Source of the DNA: CAUZIZ01 sp965219005
GTDB taxonomy: Bacteria > Acidobacteriota > UBA6911 > RPQK01 > JAJDTT01
NCBI GenBank assembly: GCA_965219005.1
Contig: CBDCMS010000004.1
Span: 3,658,001 to 3,722,000, forward strand
Direction: 5' to 3'
DNA: 64,000 bases
Both the position numbers and the translations under genes were made by a program. Positions 53,189-62,480 of this stretch are shown piece after piece; within the stretch, counting starts at the first letter, position 1, and the number at the start of each line of letters is the position of its first letter. Below the pieces are notes generated by a model. It was not told the origin of the DNA, did no database searches, and worked only from the letters and a program-made list of their open reading frames with translations.

Positions 53189-55129
53189 TCAGGAGTCGTC
53201 GACCCCGTTTCCACCACTCTCCACTTCCTCGCGCCGGATGGGCAATAACAGCTTGAAGGTACTGCCCTTTCCAACGTCGCTTTCCACCTGGATTGAGCCC
53301 CGATGGTCCTGAACGATGCGATAGACAATCGACAACCCCAGGCCTGTGCCTACTCCGGAACCCTTGGTAGTAAAACCCGGATCGAAGATTCGCGCGAGGT
53401 TCTCCTGGGGAATTCCTCGCCCCGAGTCCCTGAATTCAATCCGGACGTTGTCTCCCTCACGCCGAGTCTTGATGGAAATATTTCCCTGCCCCTCGATGGC
53501 GTGACTGGCATTGACCAGGAGGTTCATGAATACCTGATTAAGCTGGTTTGGATAACACTTGACCCGAGGAATCTCTCCGTAATCTTTCTCTACCTGGATC
53601 CGGTTCTTGAGCTCGTGCTGAACCAGGGTCAGGGTATTTTCAATGCCCTCGTGGAGGTCCACCTCGTCCAATTCGGCCTCGTCCAAACGTGCAAACCGGC
53701 GCAGACTACCAACGATCGTAACGATCCTTTCGGCAGCGGTCTGGCTGACCTTGGTCAACTCACCGGCGCTCCTGAGGAGCTGGTTCAGCTTTTCGTTCCC
53801 GCTCACACCAGCCTCATCCACGATCGTCTCGATGCGGCGCAGGGTTCGGGCGAAGATGTCAATATTGCTGCCGAGTGCTCCCAGGGGCGTATTGATCTCG
53901 TGAGCAACCCCTGCAACCAGCTGACCCAGGGCCGCCATCTTCTCGGATTGCACTAGCTGAGACTGCTTCTGTCGCAGCTCCAGGGTGCGCGCCTCGACTT
54001 TCTCCTCCAGTTCCTCGTAGGACTCCCGAAGCGCCGCCTGGGCCTTTCGTTCTTCGGTGATGTCTCGTCCGTATAGGTTGACGGAGTCAGCACCCTCGAT
54101 CGGCGCACACAGGATCGCAAAGGTCCGGTCGATCAGCTTCAGCTCTGTTTCCCTGGGCTCCTGTGCCTGCCTGGCCTGGGCGATAGTCGACCGCAGCTCT
54201 TGCACTACTGTGCTCCCTACTTGGAGATCCCACTGCTCCAGCAGGAGCCTGCTGGAAGCGTTGGCATAGAGAATAGTGTCTTCCCCGTCGACGCGAATCA
54301 CGGGATTAGAATTCTCCGATGGAAACCTTGCCAGATCGGCAATTTCCCGGTTGTGTACTTGAACCAGCCTCTCCGCCTCTTTTCTGGGCGTGATGTCTTC
54401 GACCAGCTGGGCCTCACACCAGATATCGTCCCGACTCCTGAAGAAGCTGGATGTGAATTGGTAGGTATGGCCATTTGCCAGGGAACGCTCCTCGGCGTAG
54501 GCCCCCCCCTCTGTCAGATAGGCCTTTTCCTCGGCTCCCGAATCCGGCCGGGAATCATGCCAGGCAGCGTGGGCAGAGTCGTCCTCATCACCATGAAACA
54601 TTTCCTTTAACTTCTGGTTCTCGAAGTCTACCTGGGGGGTAGTATCGACGTTTCGCTTAACCCCAAGGCCAACTGGCATCATGTCCAGAATGCGTTCGTA
54701 GTATTCCCGCAGAAACGCGTTCTCCTTCTCCAGTCCTCGACGCTCAGTGACATCTCTGCAAAGTCTCTGGATCACTTTTCCGCTGCCGTAGGTGACCATA
54801 CTGGCACTGACATCGATGGCAGCCAAGGAACCATCTTTTCTGCGAAAGTGAAAGTTGCGGAAGGAGCCGTCTCCGGTGGCTGCCACTTTTCCAAAAAGCT
54901 GCTTCGCCTCTGCTCTTTCCTCAGGTGGGTGGAGATCCCATACCTTCATTCCCAGGAGTTCGTCCAGGGCGTAGCCTGTCATCTCCTCGGTCCTTCGATT
55001 GGCCTCCAGGATTTCACCGCCGTCGGGACTGATGGCCAGGATGGCGTCGCTGGCTTGATCGATCATCCTGCGGTATTTCTCCGCCGATTCTCGAAGCTCT
55101 CTCAATTCCTCATCCGGCACTGTTCCCAT
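53189..55129 (-). CDS. PAS-domain sensor histidine kinase
   Basis: 646 residues from ATG 55129. There are no membrane segments, so it is cytoplasmic. PAS domains lie at about 15-130 (SDAILAISPDGGEILEANRR), 135-250 and 260-365 (NPVIRVDGEDTILYANASS). A coiled linker precedes the HisKA-like helix with the phospho-acceptor H410 (LVAGVAHEINTPLGAL). The HATPase domain has the N box QVFMNLLVNASHAIEG, DSGRGIPQENLARIFDPGFT and GTGLGLSIVYRIVQDHRG. It should pair with the receiver encoded just downstream. The ligand is unknown. Confidence 0.92.
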   Translation of the reverse strand: MGTVPDEELRELRESAEKYRRMIDQASDAILAISPDGGEILEANRRTEEMTGYALDELLGMKVWDLHPPEERAEAKQLFGKVAATGDGSFRNFHFRRKDGSLAAIDVSASMVTYGSGKVIQRLCRDVTERRGLEKENAFLREYYERILDMMPVGLGVKRNVDTTPQVDFENQKLKEMFHGDEDDSAHAAWHDSRPDSGAEEKAYLTEGGAYAEERSLANGHTYQFTSSFFRSRDDIWCEAQLVEDITPRKEAERLVQVHNREIADLARFPSENSNPVIRVDGEDTILYANASSRLLLEQWDLQVGSTVVQELRSTIAQARQAQEPRETELKLIDRTFAILCAPIEGADSVNLYGRDITEERKAQAALRESYEELEEKVEARTLELRQKQSQLVQSEKMAALGQLVAGVAHEINTPLGALGSNIDIFARTLRRIETIVDEAGVSGNEKLNQLLRSAGELTKVSQTAAERIVTIVGSLRRFARLDEAELDEVDLHEGIENTLTLVQHELKNRIQVEKDYGEIPRVKCYPNQLNQVFMNLLVNASHAIEGQGNISIKTRREGDNVRIEFRDSGRGIPQENLARIFDPGFTTKGSGVGTGLGLSIVYRIVQDHRGSIQVESDVGKGSTFKLLLPIRREEVESGGNGVDDS

Positions 55130-55673
55130 GAGTAGACCTCACAGCCGCTTATGGAGATTCATCTTGAGCAAGCGCCGCCAAATGCAGCAGCTATCGCGTG
55201 AACATCTCCAACGAGATGTTTGCGCTGCGGTGGCCTGTTATGCCCTTCGTTTTTCAACATCGCGCTTCCATGTTCACAAAGACGCTGCCGACCACCGTTT
55301 GGTTACCGTGTTCCCAGAGGTTACCTCCTGGCTCCGTCCTGGGTGTTAGTCGTTTTCTGCACCGAAGCACACTTCTGCCCTTTCCAAAGAGCTATGTCTC
55401 TATCCCGAATCAGCTTTCTTCGATCAATCTTACGGCTTCAGGCGAACTTGTACCAATGTAGCTGAGGAGCGCCCAAGTCTTCATTCACCTGTTTTCAGCC
55501 AAGGATCGGCTGCTCCCTAGCCTGGCCTCGATCCTTAATCTAAAGACCAGTCCCACCTGTCAGTCCCGACGTCGCTCTCTTTCTTTCTTTCGGCACCAAC
55601 CTGCACTTCACCAAGGAGTGTACCGTTCGAGCCTGTTGCCGAAGTGTCACCCGCCTCATTTATGATCTGATTT
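55130..55673. other. 544-base stretch without a recognisable gene
   Basis: No reading frame in this stretch looks like a protein. A perfect 8-bp hairpin with a CAAC loop lies at 55200-55219. The right end contains an inverted repeat (CTGATTTGT 55667-55675 and ACAAATCAG 55682-55690) enclosing the GTG start of the next gene, probably part of the left side of the IS1182-like element. The remainder may be an IS end or intergenic debris. Confidence 0.4.
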
Positions 55674-55994
55674 GTGAAACAACAAATCAGTTATGGTGCT
55701 CTGCTCGATTCAATGACTCAACTCGCCCAAGTCATGGTGCGAGGAACTTTGCTCACCCTCGAAAGCCGCTGCGGCAAGAGTTCCTGCCGATGTGCTCATA
55801 CGGAGCACCGACACCCGCGCCATTACCTGTCTTGGTCGGAAGGGGGGCGCACTCAGATGATGTACGTCCCTCAAGCGCAGCTGGGGGAGTTTCGTGAGGG
55901 GGTCGAGGCCTGGAAACAGTTCAAGCAGTTGACTCAACAGCTGGCACGAGACAACGCTCAGAGTCTCAAGCAGAGCGGAGGAACGCGATCATGA
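55674..55994 (+). CDS. IS-associated DUF6788-like protein
   Basis: 106 residues from GTG 55674. The cysteine and histidine pattern RCGKSSCRCAHTEHRHPRHY and the helical end (EFREGVEAWKQFKQLTQQLA) match the short proteins found beside many transposases of this sort. A zinc-binding or regulatory role is assumed. Its last codons overlap the transposase start by four bases. The start codon lies within a 9-bp stem hairpin that may restrain translation. Confidence 0.7.
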   Translation: MKQQISYGALLDSMTQLAQVMVRGTLLTLESRCGKSSCRCAHTEHRHPRHYLSWSEGGRTQMMYVPQAQLGEFREGVEAWKQFKQLTQQLARDNAQSLKQSGGTRS

Positions 55995-57725
55995 TGGGTC
56001 GAAAGAGCTTGGCTCCCCGCTTGTTCCACTCGCTTTCCTTACAGGAGATGGTTCCCGCTGATCACCTGCTCCGGCGCTTGAACAAAGTAGTCGACTTGAG
56101 CTTCGTGCGCCAACTGTGCGCTCCCTTCTACTCCCATACGGGTCAGCCTTCGGTGGACCCGGTGGTGCTGCTCAAGATGATGTTGTTGGGCTATCTCTAC
56201 GGAATCACGTCCGAAAGAAGGCTGGCCGAGGAATGCTCGCTGCACCTGGCCTTCCGATGGTACCTGGGCTATGACTTCGGTGAGGCGACCCCCGATCATT
56301 CCGTGCTTTCCAAGGCTCGGGCCCGCTTCGGCAAAGTGGTCTTCGAAGCCTTTTTCGAGCAAGTGCTCCAACTCTGCCTGCAAGCGGGGTTGGTGAGTGG
56401 AGAAAAGCTTTTTGCCGATTCGACGCTGGTGGACGCCAATGCCTCCATCCAATCGCTGGCGGCTCGCGAGGAGGTTTTTCCGGTCCAACACAGTCCCGCG
56501 GAACATCTCCAGCTCGTCTATTCCGACAATCCCCCGGACCCTTCGGAGAGGACCCCAAAAAGCACGGCCCAATCACCAGCCGACCAGCCGCAGGCGGCCC
56601 CGACGCCAGAGGACGAGAGCCGCTCCAAACGGGGCCGAAAGCCCAAGCCGCCCCGGCCGCGTCGCAACGACTTACAGGTCTCGCGAACCGATCCCGATGC
56701 GGCGGTCGTGAGCCGCCCGGGGATGAAAACAAAACTAGCTTACAAGGAACACTTCGGAGAGGACCCCAAAAAGCACGGCCCAATCACCAGCCGACCAGCC
56801 GCAGGCGGCCCCGACGCCAGAGGACGAGAGCCGCTCCAAACGGGGCCGAAAGCCCAAGCCGCCCCGGCCGCGTCGCAACGACTTACAGGTCTCGCGAACC
56901 GATCCCGATGCGGCGGTCGTGAGCCGCCCGGGGATGAAAACAAAACTAGCTTACAAGGAACACTTTACGGTGGACGACCTAGCTCGGATTATCACGGCCG
57001 TCGAGGTTACCTCGGGCGTCGAGGAAGATTCCGCAGTGGTGTCGACTTTACTGGATCGTCAACCGCTACCCCCTCAAGCGTTCTGTGCCGACAGCCACTA
57101 TGGAGTGGCACCGGTATACGCGGACCTGGAACGTCGCCGCATTCAGGCGGTGATTCCCCGGCGATCGCCCCAGACGCGACGTCCCAAGGAAGGACGTTTG
57201 CCTCTTTCCGACTTCCCGTACGATCCCGAGCGGGATGTCTACGTTTGCCCCCAAGGCAAGGATCTGCGCCGGGCGGCTTACGATCGCCGCTGGAACCGCT
57301 ATCACTATCGTCCGCTTGTCTCCGATTGCAAGGAGTGCCCAATCCGCGACCAGTGCCCCAGCCCCAAATCCATTCGCACGGTCATCCGATCTCCCCACCA
57401 GGAAGCGATCGAGCAGGCAGAGGCCCACTTGCAGACACCCGAAGGTCGGCAAACTTTCCAGCGGAGAAAGAGCACCGCCGAATGGGTGATCGCAGAAGCA
57501 AAGGATTTTCACGGCTTACGACGAGCCCGTTGCCGGGGCTTGGACAACATGAAGATCCAAGCTCTGCTGATCGCTTCTGTCCAGAACCTTAAAAGGTTAC
57601 TCTCAGCCTGGGAAGCTCCTTGCCCTCAGGAGCAGGCCCTGGCGATGCCAGATCTAAGCAGATCCCCACTCTCTGTTCCGGACCTCACGTTACGCACTTT
57701 CCCAAACTCCTTTCCGCATCATTCG
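55991..57725 (+). pseudogene. IS1182-family transposase, broken by tandem duplication
   Basis: From ATG 55991 the gene reads LFHSLSLQEMVPADHLLRRL, DPVVLLKMMLLGYLYGITSE and FRWYLGYDFGEATPDHSVLS (N-terminal DUF772 domain), then SGEKLFADSTLVDANAS with a catalytic aspartate. The 211-bp duplication at 56541-56962 shifts the frame. After it the sequence resumes in another frame as FTVDDLARIITAVEV, FCADSHYGVAPVYADLERR (second aspartate region), CKECPIRDQCPSPK and STAEWVIAEAKDFHGLRRAR with the catalytic glutamate. Removing one copy restores a full transposase, so inactivation is by this single event. Confidence 0.85.
56541..56962. repeat. 211-bp tandem duplication in the transposase gene
   Basis: Positions 56541-56751 and 56752-56962 are two head-to-tail copies, apparently identical. 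The junction reads GAACA/CTTCGGAGAGG, and the sequence after the second copy begins CTTTACGG, so the ends share the microhomology CTT. The unit length is not a multiple of three. Confidence 0.9.
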
Positions 57726-57837
57726 AGCGCGTCTATTCCGACAATCCCCCGGAGGCTTCGGACGGTGCTCAACGAAGTGTGGCTAAATCGGCAGCCGATA
57801 CTTCCGCCAACCTTACCGGCTTCGGCAACAGGCTCGC
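57726..57837 (+). pseudogene. Fragment of a second, diverged IS1182-type transposase
   Basis: In frame this piece encodes FERVYSDNPPEASDGAQRSV and AKSAADTSANL, related to HLQLVYSDNPPDPSERTPKS and TAQSPAD of the neighbouring transposase. A 24-base block is identical at 56515-56538 and 57730-57753, but the rest has diverged. It joins the IS21 istB gene at about 57838. Confidence 0.55.
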
Positions 57838-58274
57838 AGGGTGTTGACCAACTCCGCCGCCGTCCAGAACAGCACCCGGTAGCCTTGGCGGCAGGCTTCC
57901 ACGCCCAGGACCGTGGCGGCATGACTTTTTCCCGTGCCATGGCGGCCGATGAACGCCAGATTCTCTCGCCGAGGGATGTAATCGCACTGCAGCAGTTCTC
58001 GGACCTGCAGCGCCTCCAGACCCGGCCACTTCTTGAAGTCCGTCCCTTCCAGGGTTTTCATCACCGGAAAGCGGGCCTCTTTAAGCCGACGTTTGAGTTG
58101 ATTGGCCTGACGCTGAGTCAGCTCTCGGGTGGCCAGATTCAGCAGAAAGCCCTCGTAGCTTTCGCCTCCCTCTCGGGCCTGGCGGGCGCACTCCGGGTAC
58201 TCGCGCAGCATCGCCGGTAAACGCAAGCGTTTGAGATGATCCTCCAGCAGGACGGTGTCGCTGAGTTGACTCAT
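57813..58274 (-). pseudogene. istB: istB-like ATPase of IS21, C-terminally truncated
   Basis: 153 residues from ATG 58274, overlapping istA by four bases. The N-terminal helical domain (LEDHLKRLRLPAMLREYPEC) and the Walker A loop (NLAFIGRHGTGKSHAATVLG) are present. Homology stops after LFWTAAELVNTL at about 57838, where the IS1182-like fragment begins. The Walker B motif (LLIVDELGY in relatives) and sensor regions are missing. The usual length is near 250 residues, so this helper is non-functional. Confidence 0.85.
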
Positions 58275-59794
58275 AGCGCAGCTGCCGGCAAGAGGGCGTT
58301 AAAGGCGTTCAGATCACTGACTGGGACCGGCTGATCGGTTACCCCGGGAATCAACTCGGCGGGCAGGGGCTCGGTCGACAGCGGGGGTGCTTCCTGAGCT
58401 CGAAGCAGATGACGGATCGATTCATAGCCTGGACAGCCCTTCTCCAGCACCAAGCGGACGGCCGCTTCCACCTGCGAGCTCTCGTACTGGCGATGCAGCT
58501 GCAAGACCTGAACAAACTCGCGGGTCCCCCGGCCTTCGCCCTGACGGCGACGCAGCGCCTGCAATAGCACTTCGTAATCCGCTGGCCACTGCCGCCGCCA
58601 CTGGACAATGGCTCGAGCGCTTTCAAACGCGCCCACCCGCTCATAGATCAGGTCCAGATAGTGCAGCGGATCGATCTGCCACTGGCTCTTCCAGAAGAGG
58701 CGATCGTGTTGGCTCACCTTCCGATCGGAGGCGTACAAGAGCATCTGCTCGCAACCGACGTGGGCCCAGAGCCAGCATCCGACGTAGGCTCGAGGCACCG
58801 AGTACCGATTGTGATCCACTCGGGCGGTCTGATAGGCATCCACCTTGACCCGGACCGGCTTGAAGTTTTCAAAGGGTTGATCCGGAAGCGGCAGCAGAGA
58901 GCCGCGTTCCGCTTCGAAGCGTTCGTCCACCGTGCGGGAATCTTCCCGACCTCCAATCCGGTGGCTCCCATACTGCTCACAGCGCTGGGCCAAGAGTTGG
59001 TTCAATTTCTCAAAGTCTTCGACAGAAGGCAGCGGCACCAGGAAGTTGCGCCGGGCAAAACCGATCAGTCCCTCGGCTCCTCCTTTTTCCTGTCCTCGTC
59101 CCGGCGTGCAGTACCGGGCCTCAAAGGTGTAGTGACTGCGAAAGGAGACGAACCGTTCCTGCTCCACTCGCTGGCGGCCCCGCAGGATCCGCTTCACCGC
59201 CTGCGTGAGGTTGTCGTAGACCAGCTCTCCGAAGACGCCTCCGTAGTAGGAGAAGGCGTGCATATGGCCGTCGAAGAACATCTCCTGACGCTCCCAGGGA
59301 TAGGCTCGAACGAAGGGCTTACCCGAGTAGCGAGGGCGCATCACAAAGAGCTTGACCTGCCGACGCAGGCCGGCCATCTGGACCCAGGCCGTGCCCCAGT
59401 CCACTTCGGCTTCCCGTGCCACCTCCGGATCCAGCGGCAGCACGGCCTCGCGCCGGCCCCAGCCGTGAGCGGCTTTCCATTCCCGCACCCAGCGCCGCAC
59501 GCTCACCTCCGCTCCCGTAAACTGATGTTCCTCCACCAGCCGGGTGTAGACCCTTCGAGCTGTGTGCCTTTGCTTGCGCGGCTCTTGGCGGTCGCCCAGC
59601 AGCCACCGCTCGACGATCTTCGCGACCGGATCCATGATCGGTGCCCTCGGCTCTTTCTGCCGACGATACTTCGGTTCTTTCCCGGCCAGCGCTTTGCGAA
59701 TCGTCCTTCGATGGTGTCCCGTCTCTCGTCGAATCTGACGGATACTCTTTCCATACACACGCGACGCCGTTCTGATAAGCTCATACTGATCCAT
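58271..59794 (-). CDS. istA: IS21-family transposase IstA
   Basis: 507 residues from ATG 59794; the frame is open to 59803. A helix-turn-helix (IRQIRRETGHHRRTIRKAL) begins the protein. The rve integrase core has acidic residues in AEVDWGTAWVQ, LVYDNLTQAV and GQEKGGAEGLIGFARRNFL (catalytic glutamate). KVDAYQTARVDHNRYSVPRA is the beta-barrel domain. All catalytic residues are present, but its ATPase partner is truncated, so the element is likely immobile unless another istB acts in trans. Confidence 0.9.
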   Translation of the reverse strand: MDQYELIRTASRVYGKSIRQIRRETGHHRRTIRKALAGKEPKYRRQKEPRAPIMDPVAKIVERWLLGDRQEPRKQRHTARRVYTRLVEEHQFTGAEVSVRRWVREWKAAHGWGRREAVLPLDPEVAREAEVDWGTAWVQMAGLRRQVKLFVMRPRYSGKPFVRAYPWERQEMFFDGHMHAFSYYGGVFGELVYDNLTQAVKRILRGRQRVEQERFVSFRSHYTFEARYCTPGRGQEKGGAEGLIGFARRNFLVPLPSVEDFEKLNQLLAQRCEQYGSHRIGGREDSRTVDERFEAERGSLLPLPDQPFENFKPVRVKVDAYQTARVDHNRYSVPRAYVGCWLWAHVGCEQMLLYASDRKVSQHDRLFWKSQWQIDPLHYLDLIYERVGAFESARAIVQWRRQWPADYEVLLQALRRRQGEGRGTREFVQVLQLHRQYESSQVEAAVRLVLEKGCPGYESIRHLLRAQEAPPLSTEPLPAELIPGVTDQPVPVSDLNAFNALLPAAAL

Positions 59795-59867
59795 CCCAAT
59801 CACCTATAACCTCCGCTTCGTCTGTCGTTTAGCAATCACAACAGACTAAAACAGAGGTCTGATTGGG

Positions 59868-60977
59868 GTGGGTCACTTTTGCTCGATCACTCGCCCCCAA
59901 AACGGGTCACTTTTACGTTATCGAAATCACGAAAGGACAAGTCGACGTCGGCACCATGCCAATGGCTACAAGGACAAGAGAATCTCCACCCGCGTGGGAG
60001 AGCTCCAACTGAAGATTCCTCAGGTGCGGGGGCTACCGTTCTACCCCCGATCACTGGAGAAGGGCTGCCGCTCGGAAAAGGCGCTGAAGCTGGCCGTCGC
60101 CGAGATGTATGTCATGGGCGTCTCCACGCCCAAAGTCAGTGAGATCACTGAACAGCTCTGCGGGACGGAGATCTCCGCAACCCAGGTCTCCCGGGTGGCC
60201 TCCCTCCTGGATGAGGAGCTAGAGAAGTTCCGCAGCCGTCCGCTGGTCGGTGAGTACCCCTTCGTGTACCTGGACGCCCATTACGAGAAAGTCCGTGTGT
60301 ATGGGCGGGTCCAGGACCTGGCCATCCTCAAGGCCGTGGGAGTCGAGGCTTCCGGCCACCGTGAGGTTCTGGGTCTGAGCGCTCGGCTGAGCGAAGCCGA
60401 GATTCATTGGAGGGCATTCTTGCAGAATCTGGCCTCGCGAAGTCTCAAGGGGGTCCAGCTACTCGTCAGTGACGACCACGCCGGACTGAGGGCGGCTCGA
60501 CGCGCGGTCTTTCCGTCGCTGCCCTGGCAGCGCTGCCAGTTTCATCTGAGCCAGAATGCTCAGCGCTTCGCCCTCCTCCTCCAAGAGCGAGGCACCATCG
60601 GCCAGGCGCTGCGATACATCTTCAACAGCCCCACGCTCGAGGACGCCGAAGCCATGCTCAAGCGAAAGATTCAAGCGTTTGCCGAAACCAACCAAGCGCC
60701 GGCCCAGTGGATGGAAGGCAACCTGCGCGAGGGCTTGACCGTCCATGCCTTCCCCCGCAGCCTCCACAAAAAGATCCGCACGATCAACGCCGTGGAGAAT
60801 CTCAACAAACAGATTCGCCGCCGCACTCGCGTCGTAGGAATCTTCCCCCATGAGGCCTCCGCCCTGCGTCTGATCTCAGCCGTGATGGCGGAAATTCACG
60901 AGGAGTGGATCACAGGACGACGCTATCTGAAACTGGAGAGTCAAGAAAAGGAGGATCTTGTCCCGCAACCCGTCTGA
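59868..60977 (+). pseudogene. IS256-family (mutator) transposase, 5' truncated
   Basis: The open frame starts at 59868 within the IS21 end, and family sequence begins at about 59946 with NGYKDKRISTRVGELQLKIP. The DDE residues are visible in PFVYLDAHYEKVR, LLVSDDHAGLRAARRAVF and INAVENLNKQIRRRTRVVG, with the C-x(2)-H motif in WQRCQFHLSQN. The first 60-100 residues normally found are missing. The rest is intact to the stop at 60977. The 259 bases after it contain no gene and probably include the right end of IS256. Confidence 0.85.
59870..59914. repeat. IS21 terminal direct repeats
   Basis: GGGTCACTTTT occurs at 59870-59880 and again at 59904-59914, 34 bases apart, just upstream of istA. Multiple terminal repeats of this form are characteristic of IS21 ends and bind IstA. 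Confidence 0.75.
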
Positions 60978-61236
60978 AATTACAGAAAAATTGTTGCGCT
61001 CCCCTTCACCGCAAGTCCCACCACTTTGCTTCATCTTGTCCTATTTCTTCGGCTTTCCTTTCGCTCTCTTAAACGCTAACCTCTGTACGATCCCGACAGA
61101 GGGATACCTACGGCTCCGTCCGATGGGGTGTATCCGCCATGCTTACGACGGATTTGCTGACTTCAGCTACGACGGTATTTTCTAAGCACTGCGGATACAA
61201 TCCTTGACGTTTGGCAGGCAACTTGGGAGACGACAT

Positions 61237-61818
61237 ATGGCGGACAAACACGATATTGAGTTCCTCGGACAAGGATTTTCTTACCCAAAGACTGTGTGGG
61301 GTCTCTACGCCACCCTTGCAGTTGCGGTAGGAGTGTGTGTCATCATCTATATTCTTGCCGTACTCGCGGAAACAAAGAACATCGAGACGCTCTCGGGCTT
61401 TTTCCGTGGTACTGTCACACCCGATACTGCTACGCTACCCGAGCCGCATACCTACACTATAGGCTTCTGGACGCCTTCGGAGGAGACCGCAGCTTTCTGG
61501 ACCGCAAAAGGTCGGGTTGACAAAGAGCAGAACGAGTGGGAAGCCGAGGCGACTTTGGAGAAGAACGTCGATTTTGGCGAGTTCCTGTCCCTCGAGCACG
61601 CTGTACAGGGCTATAGGCGATACAGGGTCTGGGGCCAAGGCCGCGGTACTCTCAAGCCTGGGTTCTGGTGGGTAGTAGGAGTCGAAAACTGGTACCCACC
61701 GAAGTCCATTGTTAGCAAATACGTCGAGTTCTGGGACTCGCCGGACGCCGTCTATGTCGAAGTAGTCTGGCCCAAAGCATCCCACTTACCGCCCGGGGCC
61801 GGGGAACAGCAGCGGTGA
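61237..61818 (+). CDS. Single-pass membrane protein of unknown function
   Basis: 193 residues from ATG 61237, with GGAGACGAC upstream. A transmembrane helix (LYATLAVAVGVCVIIYILAV) lies near residues 25-45, followed by a periplasmic domain with TYTIGFWTPSEETAAFWTAK, EWEAEATLEKNVDFGEFLSL and ENWYPPKSIVSKYVEFWDSP. No family is recognised. It stands alone between the IS nest and the convergent cyclic-nucleotide-binding gene. The 220 bases after it contain no convincing gene. Confidence 0.6.
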   Translation: MADKHDIEFLGQGFSYPKTVWGLYATLAVAVGVCVIIYILAVLAETKNIETLSGFFRGTVTPDTATLPEPHTYTIGFWTPSEETAAFWTAKGRVDKEQNEWEAEATLEKNVDFGEFLSLEHAVQGYRRYRVWGQGRGTLKPGFWWVVGVENWYPPKSIVSKYVEFWDSPDAVYVEVVWPKASHLPPGAGEQQR

Positions 61819-62040
61819 GCCCCGAACAATAGCATGGAGCGCTACGCCGGTTTCGCTGACTCTCCACCGGCGACTCTCATGCGTAATGCTATCGTGAGCC
61901 GAGAGGAACTTCGCGACGGCGTAGCTGGTTTTCGGATTCAAACGAAGGAAGGCTATCCAATATCAGCATCAGGGAGCGCCCGCGCTGGCGTTCCCGCGGT
62001 TCCTGGTAGGGAGTCAGGCATGGACAAACGACATATTCAC

Positions 62041-62466
62041 CTAGCGGTTGACGCGACTCATGAGCATCTTAGCTTTTCTAGACAGCGCCTTAAAGATACT
62101 TTCGGTAATCTGAGCGTGGTCGGCAAGAACGTCGTAAAAATCTCCTTTGTCAATCCTCAATAGTCTGCTTTCACGTGACGCCGTAGCCGTCATCTCACGG
62201 GGCTCATCATCGAATAACGCCCAACTTCCGATGACCTCATTCCTTTCAACGCTGGTAATTACTCGGCCGCTTCTCTTCAAACAAACCTCGCCATCCAACA
62301 CCAAATAAAGAGAATCGGGAAACTCGCCCTCCTCGTAGATGGTCTCGCCCTTGGAAAACTCGACCTCGTCGGAAATCTGCGCAAGGTGGCTTAAGTCCTC
62401 CGTCGTAGTTTGCCTGAAAATATCGATGTCCCGCAGAAAGATGACCTTCTCTATTACTGTAATCAT
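62041..62466 (-). CDS. Cyclic-nucleotide-binding domain protein
   Basis: 141 residues from ATG 62466. The whole protein is one cNMP-binding fold: VIFLRDIDIFRQTTTEDLSH, FSKGETIYEEGEFPDSLYLV, then LDGEV, and EVIGSWALFDDEPREMTATA in the phosphate-binding-cassette region (GSWALFDDEPRE). There is no DNA-binding domain. It starts 14 bases after the HEAT-repeat gene. In several phyla the same domain is fused to the C-terminus of a nucleotide-transporter-like MFS protein with HEAT repeats, so this may be a split version. Confidence 0.85.
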   Translation of the reverse strand: MITVIEKVIFLRDIDIFRQTTTEDLSHLAQISDEVEFSKGETIYEEGEFPDSLYLVLDGEVCLKRSGRVITSVERNEVIGSWALFDDEPREMTATASRESRLLRIDKGDFYDVLADHAQITESIFKALSRKAKMLMSRVNR

Positions 62467-62480
62467 AGGTCGAAAAGAGT

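Larger units (their letters stand above)
55674..57725 (+). mobile_element. IS1182-family element, inactivated
   Basis: A small accessory gene and the transposase gene overlap and form the body of the element. The transposase is broken by a 211-bp tandem duplication. I could not place the terminal inverted repeats with confidence. The right end meets a second IS1182-like fragment and then an IS21 element. Confidence 0.7.
57838..59914 (-). mobile_element. IS21-family element, right side lost
   Basis: The istA side is intact and ends with paired terminal repeats at 59870-59914. The istB side is cut at 57838. The left neighbour is IS1182 debris and the right neighbour is an IS256 transposase missing its 5' end, so the IS21 element probably inserted into IS256 and later lost its istB end through a second rearrangement. 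Confidence 0.75.

Noticed and set aside
55198..55465. Overlapping frames of about 80 codons in the gap before the IS1182 element
   Set aside because: Two frames of similar length overlap each other, neither has a good start or family features, and the composition looks non-coding.
56205..56943. Long minus-strand frames in the IS1182 region
   Set aside because: They are antisense to the transposase and repeat themselves because of the tandem duplication.
61834..62163. Plus-strand frame of 109 codons after the single-pass membrane protein
   Set aside because: Its second half is antisense to the cNMP-binding gene, its first half has no recognisable character, and no ribosome-binding site is evident.
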